From Streptomyces lincolnensis (GTDB lineage: Bacteria > Actinomycetota > Actinomycetes > Streptomycetales > Streptomycetaceae): a stretch of 64,000 bases of DNA. The stretch covers positions 9,610,001 to 9,674,000 of the forward strand of contig NZ_CP016438.1 in the NCBI RefSeq assembly GCF_001685355.1, in the 5' to 3' direction. Made by a program: the position numbers and the translations under genes. Positions 1 through 8,416 of the stretch are shown here, piece after piece (position 1 is the stretch's first letter; each line of letters begins with the position of its first letter). Below the pieces are notes generated by a model, which was not told the origin of the DNA, searched no databases, and worked only from the letters and a program-made list of their open reading frames with translations.

Positions 1-1042
1 GGTAGAAGTTCGCCGCCGAGGTGTCGGGCTGCTGCGGGTTGACCAGCAGCGTGGAGCGGTTGAACCCGGCGCACAGGGTGCGTGAGAGAGGCCCGCGCAC
101 CGCGTCGTTCGGGGCGTCCAGAAGCTTGTGGCAGCCGAAGACGCTGTCCGCGTCGGGTTTCTGGAAGCTGGTGACGACCGCGCCGGAGCCGTTGGTGAAG
201 TTCATGACGCCGCCCGACACCCGGCCGTGGTACTTGGTGCCCGGCTGGTCGGCGAACGGGGTCACCGTCAGCGTCTGGGTGGCGTACTTCTGCCACACCC
301 GGTCGATGTAGCCGCTCATCACCGACGCGGGAAGCACCCCGCTCCCCACCCCGTGACCGGGGGAGAGCGCCCGCAGGACGGTTCCGTCGGAGCGTGTCCG
401 CACCAGGCCGGCCCACCCGCCGGACTGCGCCCGCAGACCGTTCAGCACCGCGTTGTAGCCGCCGGACTTCAGGTGTCCGGTGCTCACCGTGCTGCCGTCG
501 GCGCGCTGGACGCCGACCGCGTAGGGGGCGGAGAACATGTCGACCTGGGTGCTGTTGAGCCACAGGCCCGAGTCGCCCAGCGTGTACTCGGACCAGTTGA
601 ACAGGATGTCGTGGTTGGGGTCGCTCGGATTCTGCACGGCCGGCTGCACCAGCCCGCCGGTGGCAAGCTGGAAGACGAGCTTGCGGCCGTAGGAGAAGTA
701 GATCCGGCCGGAGAACTTGGGGATGCGGATCGTCTTCGACTGCCCCGCGGCCGGCCCCGGTATGGACGCGTCGGGCGCCGGGACGGGCGGGGCGCCCCCG
801 GCGGGCCAGGCGTGGAACGTGCCGTTCGCGTCGGCCCAGCCCTGCCGGCCGCTCGCCAGGTCCGTGCCGATCGTGTAGACGTACACCGGCTCACCGCGGC
901 CGGAGTTGTTGGTCACCTTCAGTGGAATCGTGTCCGGCACCGCGGCCCGGGCGGGCTCCGGCACCGCGAACGTGAGCAGCGATCCCAGCAGAGCGGCTGC
1001 CGCGGCCAGGGACAAGAGCTGGGGTTTGAGTCCTGTGCGCAC
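1..1042 (-). CDS. Secreted glycoside hydrolase family 64 (beta-1,3-glucanase), 3' end outside window
   Basis: Probable laminaripentaose-type beta-1,3-glucanase acting outside the cell on fungal or plant beta-glucan. A GTG start at 1042 follows a strong GGAGGTGG site. The first ~33 residues form a signal peptide (basic start, Leu/Ala core, ARA-like cleavage). The mature part opens with a thaumatin-like beta-sandwich (IPLKVTNNSGRGEPVYVY) and continues with GRIYFSYGRKL, DILFNWSEYT and an N-S-T-Q-V-D-M-F-S-A-P segment typical of GH64. About 347 residues are visible; the C-terminus lies beyond base 1. The upstream CebR-like palindrome suggests glucan-oligosaccharide induction. Family assignment is from remembered motifs and is fairly secure; substrate is inferred. 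Confidence 0.82.
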   Translation of the reverse strand, partial: MRTGLKPQLLSLAAAAALLGSLLTFAVPEPARAAVPDTIPLKVTNNSGRGEPVYVYTIGTDLASGRQGWADANGTFHAWPAGGAPPVPAPDASIPGPAAGQSKTIRIPKFSGRIYFSYGRKLVFQLATGGLVQPAVQNPSDPNHDILFNWSEYTLGDSGLWLNSTQVDMFSAPYAVGVQRADGSTVSTGHLKSGGYNAVLNGLRAQSGGWAGLVRTRSDGTVLRALSPGHGVGSGVLPASVMSGYIDRVWQKYATQTLTVTPFADQPGTKYHGRVSGGVMNFTNGSGAVVTSFQKPDADSVFGCHKLLDAPNDAVRGPLSRTLCAGFNRSTLLVNPQQPDTSAANFY

Positions 1043-1091
1043 TCTCCACCTCCGTGCGGGTTCCCGGTACGAGGCTTGGTTCGTACCTTTT

Positions 1092-1105
1092 TGAGAGCGC
1101 TCTCA
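1092..1105. promoter_or_regulatory. CebR-like LacI-family operator (14-bp palindrome)
   Basis: TGAGAGCGCTCTCA is a perfect 14-bp palindrome 50 bp upstream of the GH64 start. It differs by one symmetric position from TGGGAGCGCTCCCA, the known CebR operator that controls cellulase genes in Streptomyces. Binding by CebR or a relative is inferred. Confidence 0.7.
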
Positions 1106-1160
1106 GCGTCCCGTTGCGATGCGTACATGTCAATGCGTACGGCAGGGAGGGAACGTGAAA

Positions 1161-1189
1161 GGGGAACCGCCCCTTCAGGGCGGTTCCCC
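1161..1189 (-). terminator. Hairpin terminator, 12-bp perfect stem
   Basis: GGGGAACCGCCC and GGGCGGTTCCCC form a perfect 12-bp stem with a 5-nt loop, 28 bp past the stop codon of the leftward gene that ends at 1217. No U-tract follows, which is usual for actinomycete terminators. It also separates that gene from the GH64 promoter. Confidence 0.65.
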
Positions 1190-1216
1190 GGATCACACAC
1201 GTGCGGTGAGCGATAC

Positions 1217-1621
1217 TCAGCAGCGCCGCAGGCCGTACTTGCTCGGGTCGGCGTCGAACCAGCTGGGAGTGAACACCCAGTCGGCCGGCACGTACCCCTC
1301 GGTCCCGTCGACGCTCCAGTCGGGGACCGTGCGGTACCAGGTGGTGTTGCCGCCGCCGTGCAGACCGCCCGGCGACCAGCAGGTGAAGTAGCTGAACGAC
1401 GACTTCAGCAGACCGTTGACGTCACTCTCGTGGACGGGCCGATACCGGGTCGGCGCGTCTGCGTGGTTGCCACACCACAGCCGGCCGTCGTGGGCCCGGA
1501 CGCCGCACTCGGCCGCCGCTGCCGAAGGCGCCGCCTGCGCGGAGGGGGCGGCCAGAGTTCCCGCCAGTACGGTGGCCAGCGCGGTGGAAAACATGGCTGC
1601 TTTGATGCGTCTGCCGAACAT
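1217..1621 (-). CDS. Small secreted protein of unknown function
   Basis: A 134-residue protein with a clear Sec signal peptide (MFGRRIKAAMF then an Ala/Leu core, cleavage near APSAQA-AP at about residue 31). The mature domain of ~100 residues has four cysteines (about 39, 50, 81 and 134), which could form two disulfides, and aromatic segments such as SFSYFTCWSPGG, TWYRTVPDWS and GYVPADWVFT. The last resembles the short strand signatures of bacterial SH3-like domains, suggesting a cell-wall or matrix binding role, but I do not recognise the family with certainty. Its AAGGAGAC site precedes the ATG at 1621. It is monocistronic, with a hairpin downstream. Confidence 0.72.
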   Translation of the reverse strand: MFGRRIKAAMFSTALATVLAGTLAAPSAQAAPSAAAAECGVRAHDGRLWCGNHADAPTRYRPVHESDVNGLLKSSFSYFTCWSPGGLHGGGNTTWYRTVPDWSVDGTEGYVPADWVFTPSWFDADPSKYGLRRC

Positions 1622-1834
1622 GGGTCTCCTTCTGTGAGTCGGCGTACAACGTCTGTCCCTGCCGCTGCACGCTAGAAGCCCGGGCCCCGCGGCGGTTCCT
1701 GACAGATGTCAGGGTGTGCCGCCCGGCGCCGACAGGGCCGGATGCAGTAACAGCGGGGGCGGGCCGGCCGGACCGCTGGTGAGGCTGGTGGGGCGGTATC
1801 GCCGCGACAACTGCCCACGCCCCTCGGAGTCCTG

Positions 1835-3022
1835 ATGTCCCTGCGCACTGCCCTGCCCAGCAAAGCCGCCCGCCGCTCACGCGGTCGGACGGCGGCCGTC
1901 CTCGCTCTGTGTCTGACGGCACTGTCCACGACCGCCGCCGGTGCCGCACCGCAAGGGACGGACGGCGACGCCTTGCAGCGCCGCCTCGACCGGTTCGTGA
2001 CCGCTCCGGGCGGCCCGCCCGGCGCGATCGCCGTGCTGCGCCGCGGCAAGGACGTGCAGGTCGTGCGCGCGGGCGTGGCGGACCTGCGCACCGGGCGCCC
2101 GCCCCGCGCCCACGACCACATGCGGATCGCGAGCGCGGCGAAGGCCTTCAGCGGTGCGGTGGCCCTGTCCCTGGTCGACCGCGGCGCGCTGCGCCTGGAC
2201 GACACCCTGCGCGAGCGACTGCCCCGACTGCCGGACGCCTGGGGATCCGTGACGCTCCGTCAACTCCTCAACCACACCAGCGGCCTGCCGGACTTCTCGG
2301 AGTCCGCAGCCTTCCGCGCCGAGCTCGTGGCCGACCCCAGGCACCGCTTCGACTCGCGCCGGCTGCTCGACTACGTCGCCGGTGAACCCCTGCGGTTCCG
2401 GCCGGGCGGCCGCTACCAGTACTCCAACTCCGACAACATCGCCGTGGCCCTCATGGCCGAGGCGGCCACCGGCACCCGGTACGAACGACTGCTGCGCGAA
2501 CTCGTCCACGAGCCGCTCGGCCTGCGCGCCACCAGCCTGCCCCAGGGGCACCGGATGCCCGAGCCGTATCTGCACGGCTACGACGTGAACCTGCCCGAGC
2601 CGCCGCAGGACGTCAGCGAGGTCGTCGGCATGTCGGGCGTGTGGGCGTCGGGAGGCATCGTCTCCACGCCCGCCGACATGAGCCGCTTCGTGCGCGGCTA
2701 CGCCGGAGGGGCGCTCTACGGCAAGCAGGTGCTGCGCGAGCAGCGCCGCTGGGTCGCCGGTGCCTCCGAACCCGCGGGCCCGGGCCGCAATCTCGCGGGG
2801 CTGGCACTCTTCCGCTATGCGACCCGCTGCGGCGTGGTGCTGGGCCACACCGGCAACACCCTCGGCTACACCCAGCTGGTGGCTGCCACACCGGACGGCA
2901 GTCGCTCCCTGACCTTCTCGGTCACCACGCAGATCAACCGCTCCGACCCGCAACGGCTGGAGCGGCTGCGGGACGTCCAGGAGGCGTTCGTCTGCGCACT
3001 GCTCAAGGGGAACCGCCACTGA
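1835..3022 (+). CDS. Secreted serine hydrolase, beta-lactamase/D-Ala-D-Ala carboxypeptidase fold
   Basis: Class C beta-lactamase-like hydrolase of 395 residues, exported by a long twin-basic signal peptide ending near residue 37 (AAGA-AP). The catalytic triad is intact: S-A-A-K at 100-103, Y-S-N at 196-198 and H-T-G at 338-340, the last replacing K-T-G as in DD-peptidase and esterase members. The R61 DD-peptidase-type motif NHTSGLPDF (146-154) is present. The substrate could be a peptidoglycan stem peptide, a D-amino-acid peptide or an ester; sequence alone does not decide. It lies alone between an opposite-strand gene and a small rightward gene 97 bp on. Confidence 0.9.
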   Translation: MSLRTALPSKAARRSRGRTAAVLALCLTALSTTAAGAAPQGTDGDALQRRLDRFVTAPGGPPGAIAVLRRGKDVQVVRAGVADLRTGRPPRAHDHMRIASAAKAFSGAVALSLVDRGALRLDDTLRERLPRLPDAWGSVTLRQLLNHTSGLPDFSESAAFRAELVADPRHRFDSRRLLDYVAGEPLRFRPGGRYQYSNSDNIAVALMAEAATGTRYERLLRELVHEPLGLRATSLPQGHRMPEPYLHGYDVNLPEPPQDVSEVVGMSGVWASGGIVSTPADMSRFVRGYAGGALYGKQVLREQRRWVAGASEPAGPGRNLAGLALFRYATRCGVVLGHTGNTLGYTQLVAATPDGSRSLTFSVTTQINRSDPQRLERLRDVQEAFVCALLKGNRH

Positions 3023-3119
3023 CCTCACGGCGTGTGGGCCTTCACCCGATGAGTTGCACGCGCGGCGGGTGTCCTGTCTCCTGCGGGGGTTGTTGGACGA
3101 CGAGCCGGAGGTGTGCGCG

Positions 3120-3578
3120 GTGAACGGAGCGGTACGGCACGAAGCGCTGGAGCGGTTGGACGTGCTCGTCGGGGAGTGGGAGGTGGAGGCCGAGTTCCCC
3201 GGGCAGCCGGCGGTCGCGGCACGCAGTGTCTTCGAGTGGACCCTGGACGGGAGCTTCCTGGTGCAGCGCACCGAGGTCCCCCTCCCCGAGGCCCCGGACA
3301 GCATGGCGATCGTCGCGGCCGATCCGGAGACGGGCGCCTACACACAGCACTACTTCGACACGCGGGGTGTGGCACGGCTGTACGCGATGACCTTCGCCGA
3401 CGGGGTGTGGCGGCTGGTGCGCGAGGCACCGGACTTCTCGCCCCTGGCCTTCCGGCAGCGCTTCACCGGTCGTCTCGGTGCCGACGGCGACACCATCCAG
3501 GGCGCCTGGGAGCAGTCGAGGGACAGCGCGGCCGGCTGGGAGCACGACTTCACCCTCACCTACCGCAGGAACCGCTGA
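3120..3578 (+). CDS. DUF1579-like small cytoplasmic protein
   Basis: A 152-residue soluble protein. The GTG at 3120 is chosen because GGAGGTG lies 6 bp upstream; the longer in-frame opening has no such site. The sequence begins with LERLDVLVGEWEVEAEFPG, followed by a ligand-binding-like beta-barrel pattern (FEWTLDGSFLVQRTEVPLPE, ETGAYTQHYFDTRGVARLY, FSPLAFRQRFTGRLGADGD and a C-terminal WEQSRD...WEHDFTLTYRR). This pattern matches actinobacterial proteins annotated as DUF1579 or nitrobindin/lipocalin-like. Function is unknown. Its stop is 25 bp before a broken flavin-oxidase-like gene, so the two were probably co-transcribed. Confidence 0.75.
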   Translation: MNGAVRHEALERLDVLVGEWEVEAEFPGQPAVAARSVFEWTLDGSFLVQRTEVPLPEAPDSMAIVAADPETGAYTQHYFDTRGVARLYAMTFADGVWRLVREAPDFSPLAFRQRFTGRLGADGDTIQGAWEQSRDSAAGWEHDFTLTYRRNR

Positions 3579-3603
3579 GACGGGTCCCACCGGAACACCC
3601 CGC

Positions 3604-3934
3604 GTGCCGGCCGAGATCGTGCGCGGCATCGTCGACACGAACCTGTACATGGTGCTCGCCACCGCCGACGCGTCCGGCCGGCCCTGGAGCTCGCCGGTCT
3701 ACTTCGCCCACCTCGACTGCCACGAGTTCTTGTGGATCTCCTCGCCGCGACACCGAGCGCGCGATCGGGGTGTTCTCCCGCCGCGCGGTCCTGCACGGCG
3801 GGCACGAGTGGTCGGCCGACGACGTCCAGGACCCCGCGTCGGGCATGAGGCCGTACCGCGCGCTCCCCGACGCCCACTGGATCCTGGCCAGGGACGGCCG
3901 ACCGGACCACCGGGTGCCGGTTCACCTCGTGTGA
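3604..3934 (+). pseudogene. Pyridoxamine 5'-phosphate oxidase-family remnant, internal deletion and frame change
   Basis: The first ~48 codons (from GTG 3604) encode a typical N-terminal FMN-binding barrel start: IVDTNLYMVLATADASGRPW then SPVYFAHLD and FLWISSP. Around 3750-3758 the homology jumps to another frame: RDTERAIGVFSRRAVLHGG, then DVQDPASGMRPYRALPDAHW, then DGRPDHRVPVHLV to a stop at 3934. In intact relatives about 40-50 residues separate these two blocks, so the best explanation is a non-triplet deletion inside the gene. The product would not fold as a flavoprotein. Family assignment is firm; the exact deletion endpoints cannot be fixed without an intact homologue. Confidence 0.75.
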
Positions 3935-3972
3935 CGGACGGGCCCCTCGCCCACAGAAAGTCGAAAGGGTGT

Positions 3973-3984
3973 TTCATTCATGAA
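3973..3984. promoter_or_regulatory. Possible operator before lexA-like gene
   Basis: TTCATTCATGAA has 5-bp inverted arms around a 2-bp centre, 48 bp before the lexA-like start. Just upstream, CGAAAGGGTGTTTC weakly resembles the actinobacterial SOS box CGAAC-N4-GTTCG but mismatches at key positions. Low confidence; no canonical SOS box is visible. Confidence 0.25.
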
Positions 3985-4031
3985 GGAGGGCAGGTTAGGG
4001 TCGTTGTAGGAGATCTTGTGGAGGTGCCCCC

Positions 4032-4703
4032 ATGGAGAACAGCGTGCCGGCCCGGCCAGGACGCCCGCCGGGCACCGGGGCCGTGCAAGGGGCACTGACG
4101 GCCCGCCAGGAGGACATCGTCCTGTTCATCAGGGACGCCGTCCGGCGCCAGGGTTACCCGCCGTCGATGCGAGAGATCGGCCAGGCCGTGCATCTCGCGA
4201 GCACCTCGTCGGTCGCCCATCAGCTGATGACGCTGGAACGCAAGGGCGTGCTGTACCGCGACCCGCACCGGCCGCGCGCCTACCGCGTCCGCGACTCCTG
4301 GGCACCCGACCTGGAGAACAGGGCCGCGCACCCGGTCGACGTACCGCTGGTCGGACGGATCGCGGCCGGTGCCCCGCTGCTCGCCGAGGAGATGGTCGAG
4401 GACGTCTACACGCTGCCGCGCCAACTCGTCGGCGAGGGCGAGATGTTCGCCCTGACGGTGGCCGGTGACAGCATGATCGACGCGGCGATCTGCGACGGCG
4501 ACATCGTCATCGTGCGCCGCCAGGACAGCGCCGACCACGGCGACATCGTGGCCGCGCTCCTCGACGACGAGGCCACCGTCAAGCAACTGCACCGCAAGGA
4601 CGGCCAGGTCTGGCTCCTGCCCCGCAACCCCGCCTACGAGCCGATCCCCGGCGACCAGGTCCAGGTGCTGGGGAAGGTCGCGGGCGTCCTGCGCCGCCTG
4701 TGA
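4032..4703 (+). CDS. lexA: LexA-family repressor, S24 self-cleaving (paralogue)
   Basis: A 223-residue LexA-type repressor. Residues ~20-86 form the winged helix with the LexA signature ([44 protein letters not shown]). The autoproteolysis site is A112-G113 in [10 protein letters not shown], with catalytic Ser147 (AGDSM) and Lys184 (ATVKQ), so RecA-stimulated cleavage should be possible. GGAGG lies 7 bp before ATG 4032. A Streptomyces genome normally carries its SOS lexA next to nrdR, and those neighbours are absent here, so this is probably a second copy with a private regulon. The symbol denotes the family, not proven orthology. Confidence 0.88.
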   Translation: MENSVPARPGRPPGTGAVQGALTARQEDIVLFIRDAVRRQGYPPSMREIGQAVHLASTSSVAHQLMTLERKGVLYRDPHRPRAYRVRDSWAPDLENRAAHPVDVPLVGRIAAGAPLLAEEMVEDVYTLPRQLVGEGEMFALTVAGDSMIDAAICDGDIVIVRRQDSADHGDIVAALLDDEATVKQLHRKDGQVWLLPRNPAYEPIPGDQVQVLGKVAGVLRRL

Positions 4704-4734
4704 CCCTCCGGCACGCGATCCGTACCGCCTCGGT

Positions 4735-5970
4735 TCAGCGCAGGGTGCGCACGAACACGTCCCCGATCAGGTTGGTGTCCTCGGGCACCAGTCCCGGGTA
4801 GTAGGTGCCGAGGACGACCGTCGACTCGTCGGCGCTGAGGGCCGCGGTGCCGACGGTGACGGGCGCGCCGTCCGGTCCCGGAGACAGCAACTCCTCCTGG
4901 CCGGTGCGTAGATCACGCAGCATCAGGCCCAGGGTCCGGCGGTCCGCGTCGGCGGTGTTGAGAACCAGCTTCGAGCCGTTCACCGACAGGTCCGACACCA
5001 GGGTGAGATCGGTGGGGGAGCGGCCGTCGTACCGCTGGAGCGCGCCGGTGCGCAGGTCGCGGACGAAGGCGTTCCAGGAGGTGCTGGAGTCTCCGTTGGG
5101 GTCGGTGCCGGGCACCAGGTTGGTGGCCACCGAACTGAAGCCGACCTTGGAGCCGTCGGCGCTCAGCACCGGGGCGATCGCCGACCTGTCGGCCGGCGCG
5201 CCGTCGTGGGTGGCATCGGCCTGGACGCTCCGGCCGGTCGCCCGGTCGTAGACTCGGATGTCGCCCTGGTCGTCGTCGGACGGGCCCGAATAGCCCTCCA
5301 GATAGGCGACCTTGCGGCCGTCGGCGCTCATCGAGATCTGATGGCACTGGTGGACGTTCTTCGATCCGTCGGAGGGCCGGCTGACCCGTCGGACCTGCTG
5401 CGTCCTGCGGTCCAGGAGCATGACCCGGCAGGCGTACGCGCCGTGTTCGTCGACGGTGGGCCGGGCGACGAAGGCGACGTACCGTCCGTTCGCGCTGATC
5501 GGGGCGATGCCGTACGACACCTGGTAGCCCTCGCCCATCGCGGGCGCCAGACGCTCCACGCTTCCGGTGCGCAGATCCATGACGTGCACGGAGGCCCGGC
5601 CGGTCGCGGTCGAGAACGAGCCGAAGGTCAGATGGCGACCCGACTCCGACAACCGGGGTGTCGACGTCGTCTCCCCCGGTACCACCACGCGCTGGAGCGG
5701 GGCGCCGGGAGCCGTCCGGTAGTAGACGCTGTTGCGTACGTCCGTGCCGGGCACCAGGTTGGTCGCGCTCGACTCGAAGGCCACGACGCGTCCGTCCGCG
5801 CTGACCACCGGTTCCGTCGAGTGGCCGTTGCCGGCGGTGCCGTCGGGGGCCACGCTGATCCGTTCCGTGCGGGGGACGAGTTGTTCGCCGCTCGCCGCCC
5901 CCGCGGGCCAGGCGAGAGCGGCCACGGCGGCCAGCGCGACGGTCATGGACATGCGTAAGGAAGGTCTCAT
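4735..5970 (-). CDS. Secreted TolB/WD40-like beta-propeller protein
   Basis: The ATG at 5970 follows GGGGAGAGG and starts a signal peptide (MRPSLRMSMTVALAAVAALA, cleavage near AGAASG). The 411-residue protein is built from repeated propeller blades with the motif VSADGRVVAFESSATNLVPGTD, recurring as ISANGRYVAFVA, MSADGRKVAYLEG, LSADGSKVGFSS and LSVNGSKLVLNT. This is the PD40/TolB-like repeat. No catalytic residues are recognisable; such secreted propellers in Streptomyces are usually of unknown role. It is convergent with the lexA-like gene, only 31 bp apart. Confidence 0.85.
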   Translation of the reverse strand: MRPSLRMSMTVALAAVAALAWPAGAASGEQLVPRTERISVAPDGTAGNGHSTEPVVSADGRVVAFESSATNLVPGTDVRNSVYYRTAPGAPLQRVVVPGETTSTPRLSESGRHLTFGSFSTATGRASVHVMDLRTGSVERLAPAMGEGYQVSYGIAPISANGRYVAFVARPTVDEHGAYACRVMLLDRRTQQVRRVSRPSDGSKNVHQCHQISMSADGRKVAYLEGYSGPSDDDQGDIRVYDRATGRSVQADATHDGAPADRSAIAPVLSADGSKVGFSSVATNLVPGTDPNGDSSTSWNAFVRDLRTGALQRYDGRSPTDLTLVSDLSVNGSKLVLNTADADRRTLGLMLRDLRTGQEELLSPGPDGAPVTVGTAALSADESTVVLGTYYPGLVPEDTNLIGDVFVRTLR

Positions 5971-6164
5971 CAGGGTGCCTCTCCCCTCGGCCGGGGGACG
6001 ACGGCAGCCGCCCCCCACCTCGCGCCCCGGCGCCACGCCACGGACTCACGAGGATCCACGCGATGAAAGCGCGCGGTGTGCCCGGGGTCAATGGATGTGC
6101 ACGCGTCGGTTCAGCTCCCTTCGCCCGTCGGTTCAGCCTCCCTCACCCGTCGGTTCACCCTCGC

Positions 6165-8150
6165 TCACGGCATGCCCAGGCTCCGTCGATAAGGCGCCTG
6201 GGGACCGGAGTTCGCCACCACGGCGGCACACGCGGCGTCGGCGGCACACGCCTGGCCGGGGTTCCGGGGAGGCAGCAGGGTGTTGCCGGAGAACTCGAGG
6301 TCGTGCGGGTCGCCGCAGCCCTCGTCCGGATTCTGCTGGTCGGCCGGCGGCCAGGCGCCGGGGAAGTCCCGCCGCTCGACCCACTCGGGCACCGTGTCGT
6401 CCCAGAAGTTGCCCCGGTACCGCACGTGCTGGACGGGACGGTCGCCCCACTCCTCGCTGCACCCGCCGATGGACGCCACGTAGTCGTGGACGACGTTGCG
6501 GTCCACGGTGACCCACTTGGAGCTGTCGTCGGTGTAGATGCCGACGTTCCAGATGCCGTACTTGCTGTCGGTGACCGCGTTGCCGCTGATCACCGCCCCG
6601 TCGGCGTACGAGGTGCCCTGTTCGCCGCGCAGGTAGATCCCGCCCCCGTCGACCAGGAGCCGGTTCGTGGCGAACACGCGGTTGTCGAGGATGCGGTTGC
6701 CGTGCATGACGCCGCGCAGGTCCTCACTGGGTCCGGACAGGATGCCGGTGTAGGGGACGTCGTTGACCTGGTTGTGCGCGATGGTGGTGTCCTGGGTCGC
6801 GGTGTCCCAGATGGCGGAGGACGCGCGGTACTCGGCGCCGGTGCGGTGGATCCAGTTGTTGGTGATCCGGTTGCCGCGGTTGGTGCCCTGCACGGCGGGC
6901 GGGACCACCCCCAACAGGATCCCGCCGTCGGAGACATCGGTGATGACGTTGCCGTCCACCACGTTGTGCGAGCTGTTCTGCGACAACTCCAGGGCCTGGG
7001 CGCCCAGATGGGTGAACCGGTTGCCCTCCAGGCTGATCCGCTCGGCGGTGCGGAAGGCGACCGTGCCCGGCACCGTCAGCAGCTCCGGCTCCTCACCCTT
7101 CCTGGGCCGCAGGTACATGCTCCACGCGGCGGGGAAACCGGCCGGCTCGTTCGGCGCCAGCCAGGTGGCGTGGGCGAAGGTCAGACCGCGGAAGCCGATG
7201 TCGTGCAGCGGCCGGCCGGGGCGGCCGGTGCCGGTGACCAGTGACTGAAGGACGGGTGCGACCACCCGGGCGCGGCGCATGTCCTCGCCGGGCCGGGGGA
7301 GGTAGAGCAACTGGTGGTGTCCGGGGCGGGAGCGGTCCAGGTACCAGCTGCCGGGCCTGTGCGCGAAACTCGTGGAGTTCTCCACGGCGGCCGGCTCCTT
7401 GAGCAACTCCGCCCCGCCGTACAGCGCTTGGATCAGATCCCAGCACGGCTGGTCCATCGTGACGGCGCTCCCGCGTCCGCTCGCGGAGACCCCGGCGACC
7501 CCGCAGCGGCCCTCGACGTAGCCGGACCGGTAGACGAACTCGACATCGCGGGGGTTCCGCCAGGTCCGGGGGACCGCGCTGTCGGTGACATAGCCGGTCT
7601 TCGTCACCTTCAGCGAGCCGGGAAAGCCCGTGCCCTCACGGGTCAGCCGCGCCGCGCGCCGGTCGCCGACGTAGAGCTGGCGGGTGTCGAGACCGCCCAC
7701 GTCCGCCCGCCAGAAGCCCTTCAGCCGCCCGTCGGGCCGCCATCCGGAAACCTCCCGGCCCCCGCTGAAGGTCACCCGCTCCTGACGGGGTGTCCCGTAG
7801 CCGTACGCCTGGTAGATCACGCGGTGGCCGTTGCGGCCCGAGTCGCCCGCGGCCTCCGACAGCCTGAGCGGTGCCTTCAGGGTGTAGGTCCCGCCGCGCA
7901 GGTTCACCACCAGGTCCGACGTCATCCCGGCCGCCCGCGCACGGACGGCCTGCTGGGCCCGCGCCGGCGTGGCGAAGGGCCGGTCCGCCGTCCCCGGCCA
8001 GGAATCCTTCCCCCAGGGAGCGACGTACAACTGAGCCGCGGCGTCGGGTGTGGCCGCCGCCGGGGACGGCGCCGCCGCCATCGACATCCCGACCGTCCAC
8101 ACCGTCGCCACCACCACGGCCGCTCGTGTCCGCGTACGCAAGAACGCCAT
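6165..8150 (-). CDS. Secreted right-handed parallel beta-helix protein
   Basis: A 661-residue exported protein; ATG 8150 is chosen because GAGGAGGCGG immediately precedes it and a signal peptide follows (MAFLRTRTRAAVVVATVW, AAATP cleavage near residue 35). Mature residues start with the polysaccharide-lyase-like opening LYVAPWGKDSWPGTADRPFATPARAQQAVR. A beta-helix then runs through the middle (QALELSQNSSHNVVDGNVI, GNRITNNWIHRTGAEY, NQVNDVPYTGIL, GNRILDNRVFATNR), with repeated short N-x-I/V ladders. Sequences of this kind include PelX-like and GH120/GH141-type enzymes acting on plant or microbial polysaccharides. Which activity applies cannot be fixed here. The 266 bp upstream (8151-8416) hold no gene. 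Confidence 0.85.
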   Translation of the reverse strand: MAFLRTRTRAAVVVATVWTVGMSMAAAPSPAAATPDAAAQLYVAPWGKDSWPGTADRPFATPARAQQAVRARAAGMTSDLVVNLRGGTYTLKAPLRLSEAAGDSGRNGHRVIYQAYGYGTPRQERVTFSGGREVSGWRPDGRLKGFWRADVGGLDTRQLYVGDRRAARLTREGTGFPGSLKVTKTGYVTDSAVPRTWRNPRDVEFVYRSGYVEGRCGVAGVSASGRGSAVTMDQPCWDLIQALYGGAELLKEPAAVENSTSFAHRPGSWYLDRSRPGHHQLLYLPRPGEDMRRARVVAPVLQSLVTGTGRPGRPLHDIGFRGLTFAHATWLAPNEPAGFPAAWSMYLRPRKGEEPELLTVPGTVAFRTAERISLEGNRFTHLGAQALELSQNSSHNVVDGNVITDVSDGGILLGVVPPAVQGTNRGNRITNNWIHRTGAEYRASSAIWDTATQDTTIAHNQVNDVPYTGILSGPSEDLRGVMHGNRILDNRVFATNRLLVDGGGIYLRGEQGTSYADGAVISGNAVTDSKYGIWNVGIYTDDSSKWVTVDRNVVHDYVASIGGCSEEWGDRPVQHVRYRGNFWDDTVPEWVERRDFPGAWPPADQQNPDEGCGDPHDLEFSGNTLLPPRNPGQACAADAACAAVVANSGPQAPYRRSLGMP

Positions 8151-8416
8151 ACCGCCTCCTCGATTCTCCCGGCCAGCCTGGGGGAGGGGGCGGGGTCCGG
8201 GACATCGGCCGATCGTGTCCGGGGCCCTCACCTCGGGCGGTGGATCCGCGACCAAAGTCGGCCGCGGCCGGTTTCCCGTCGACCAAAGTCGCAGCCCCGT
8301 CGCCCGGAGCCGAGAAGCAGGGCCGGCCTGCGGTGGCCAGAAGAACAGCGCGGGCTTGCTTCGGCCCCAGCCATGACCGCAGCATCCGGTGCTCCGGCCC
8401 GGGGTGAGAGGCCATC

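Noticed and set aside
128..1675. A 515-codon plus-strand frame spanning two genes and a terminator
   Set aside because: It runs antisense through GH64, its promoter region and the small secreted protein, which is not compatible with one real protein.
3940..4031. A standard SOS box upstream of the lexA-like gene
   Set aside because: CGAAAGGGTGTTTC lacks the required C and G next to the centre of CGAAC-N4-GTTCG, so it was recorded only as a weak candidate.
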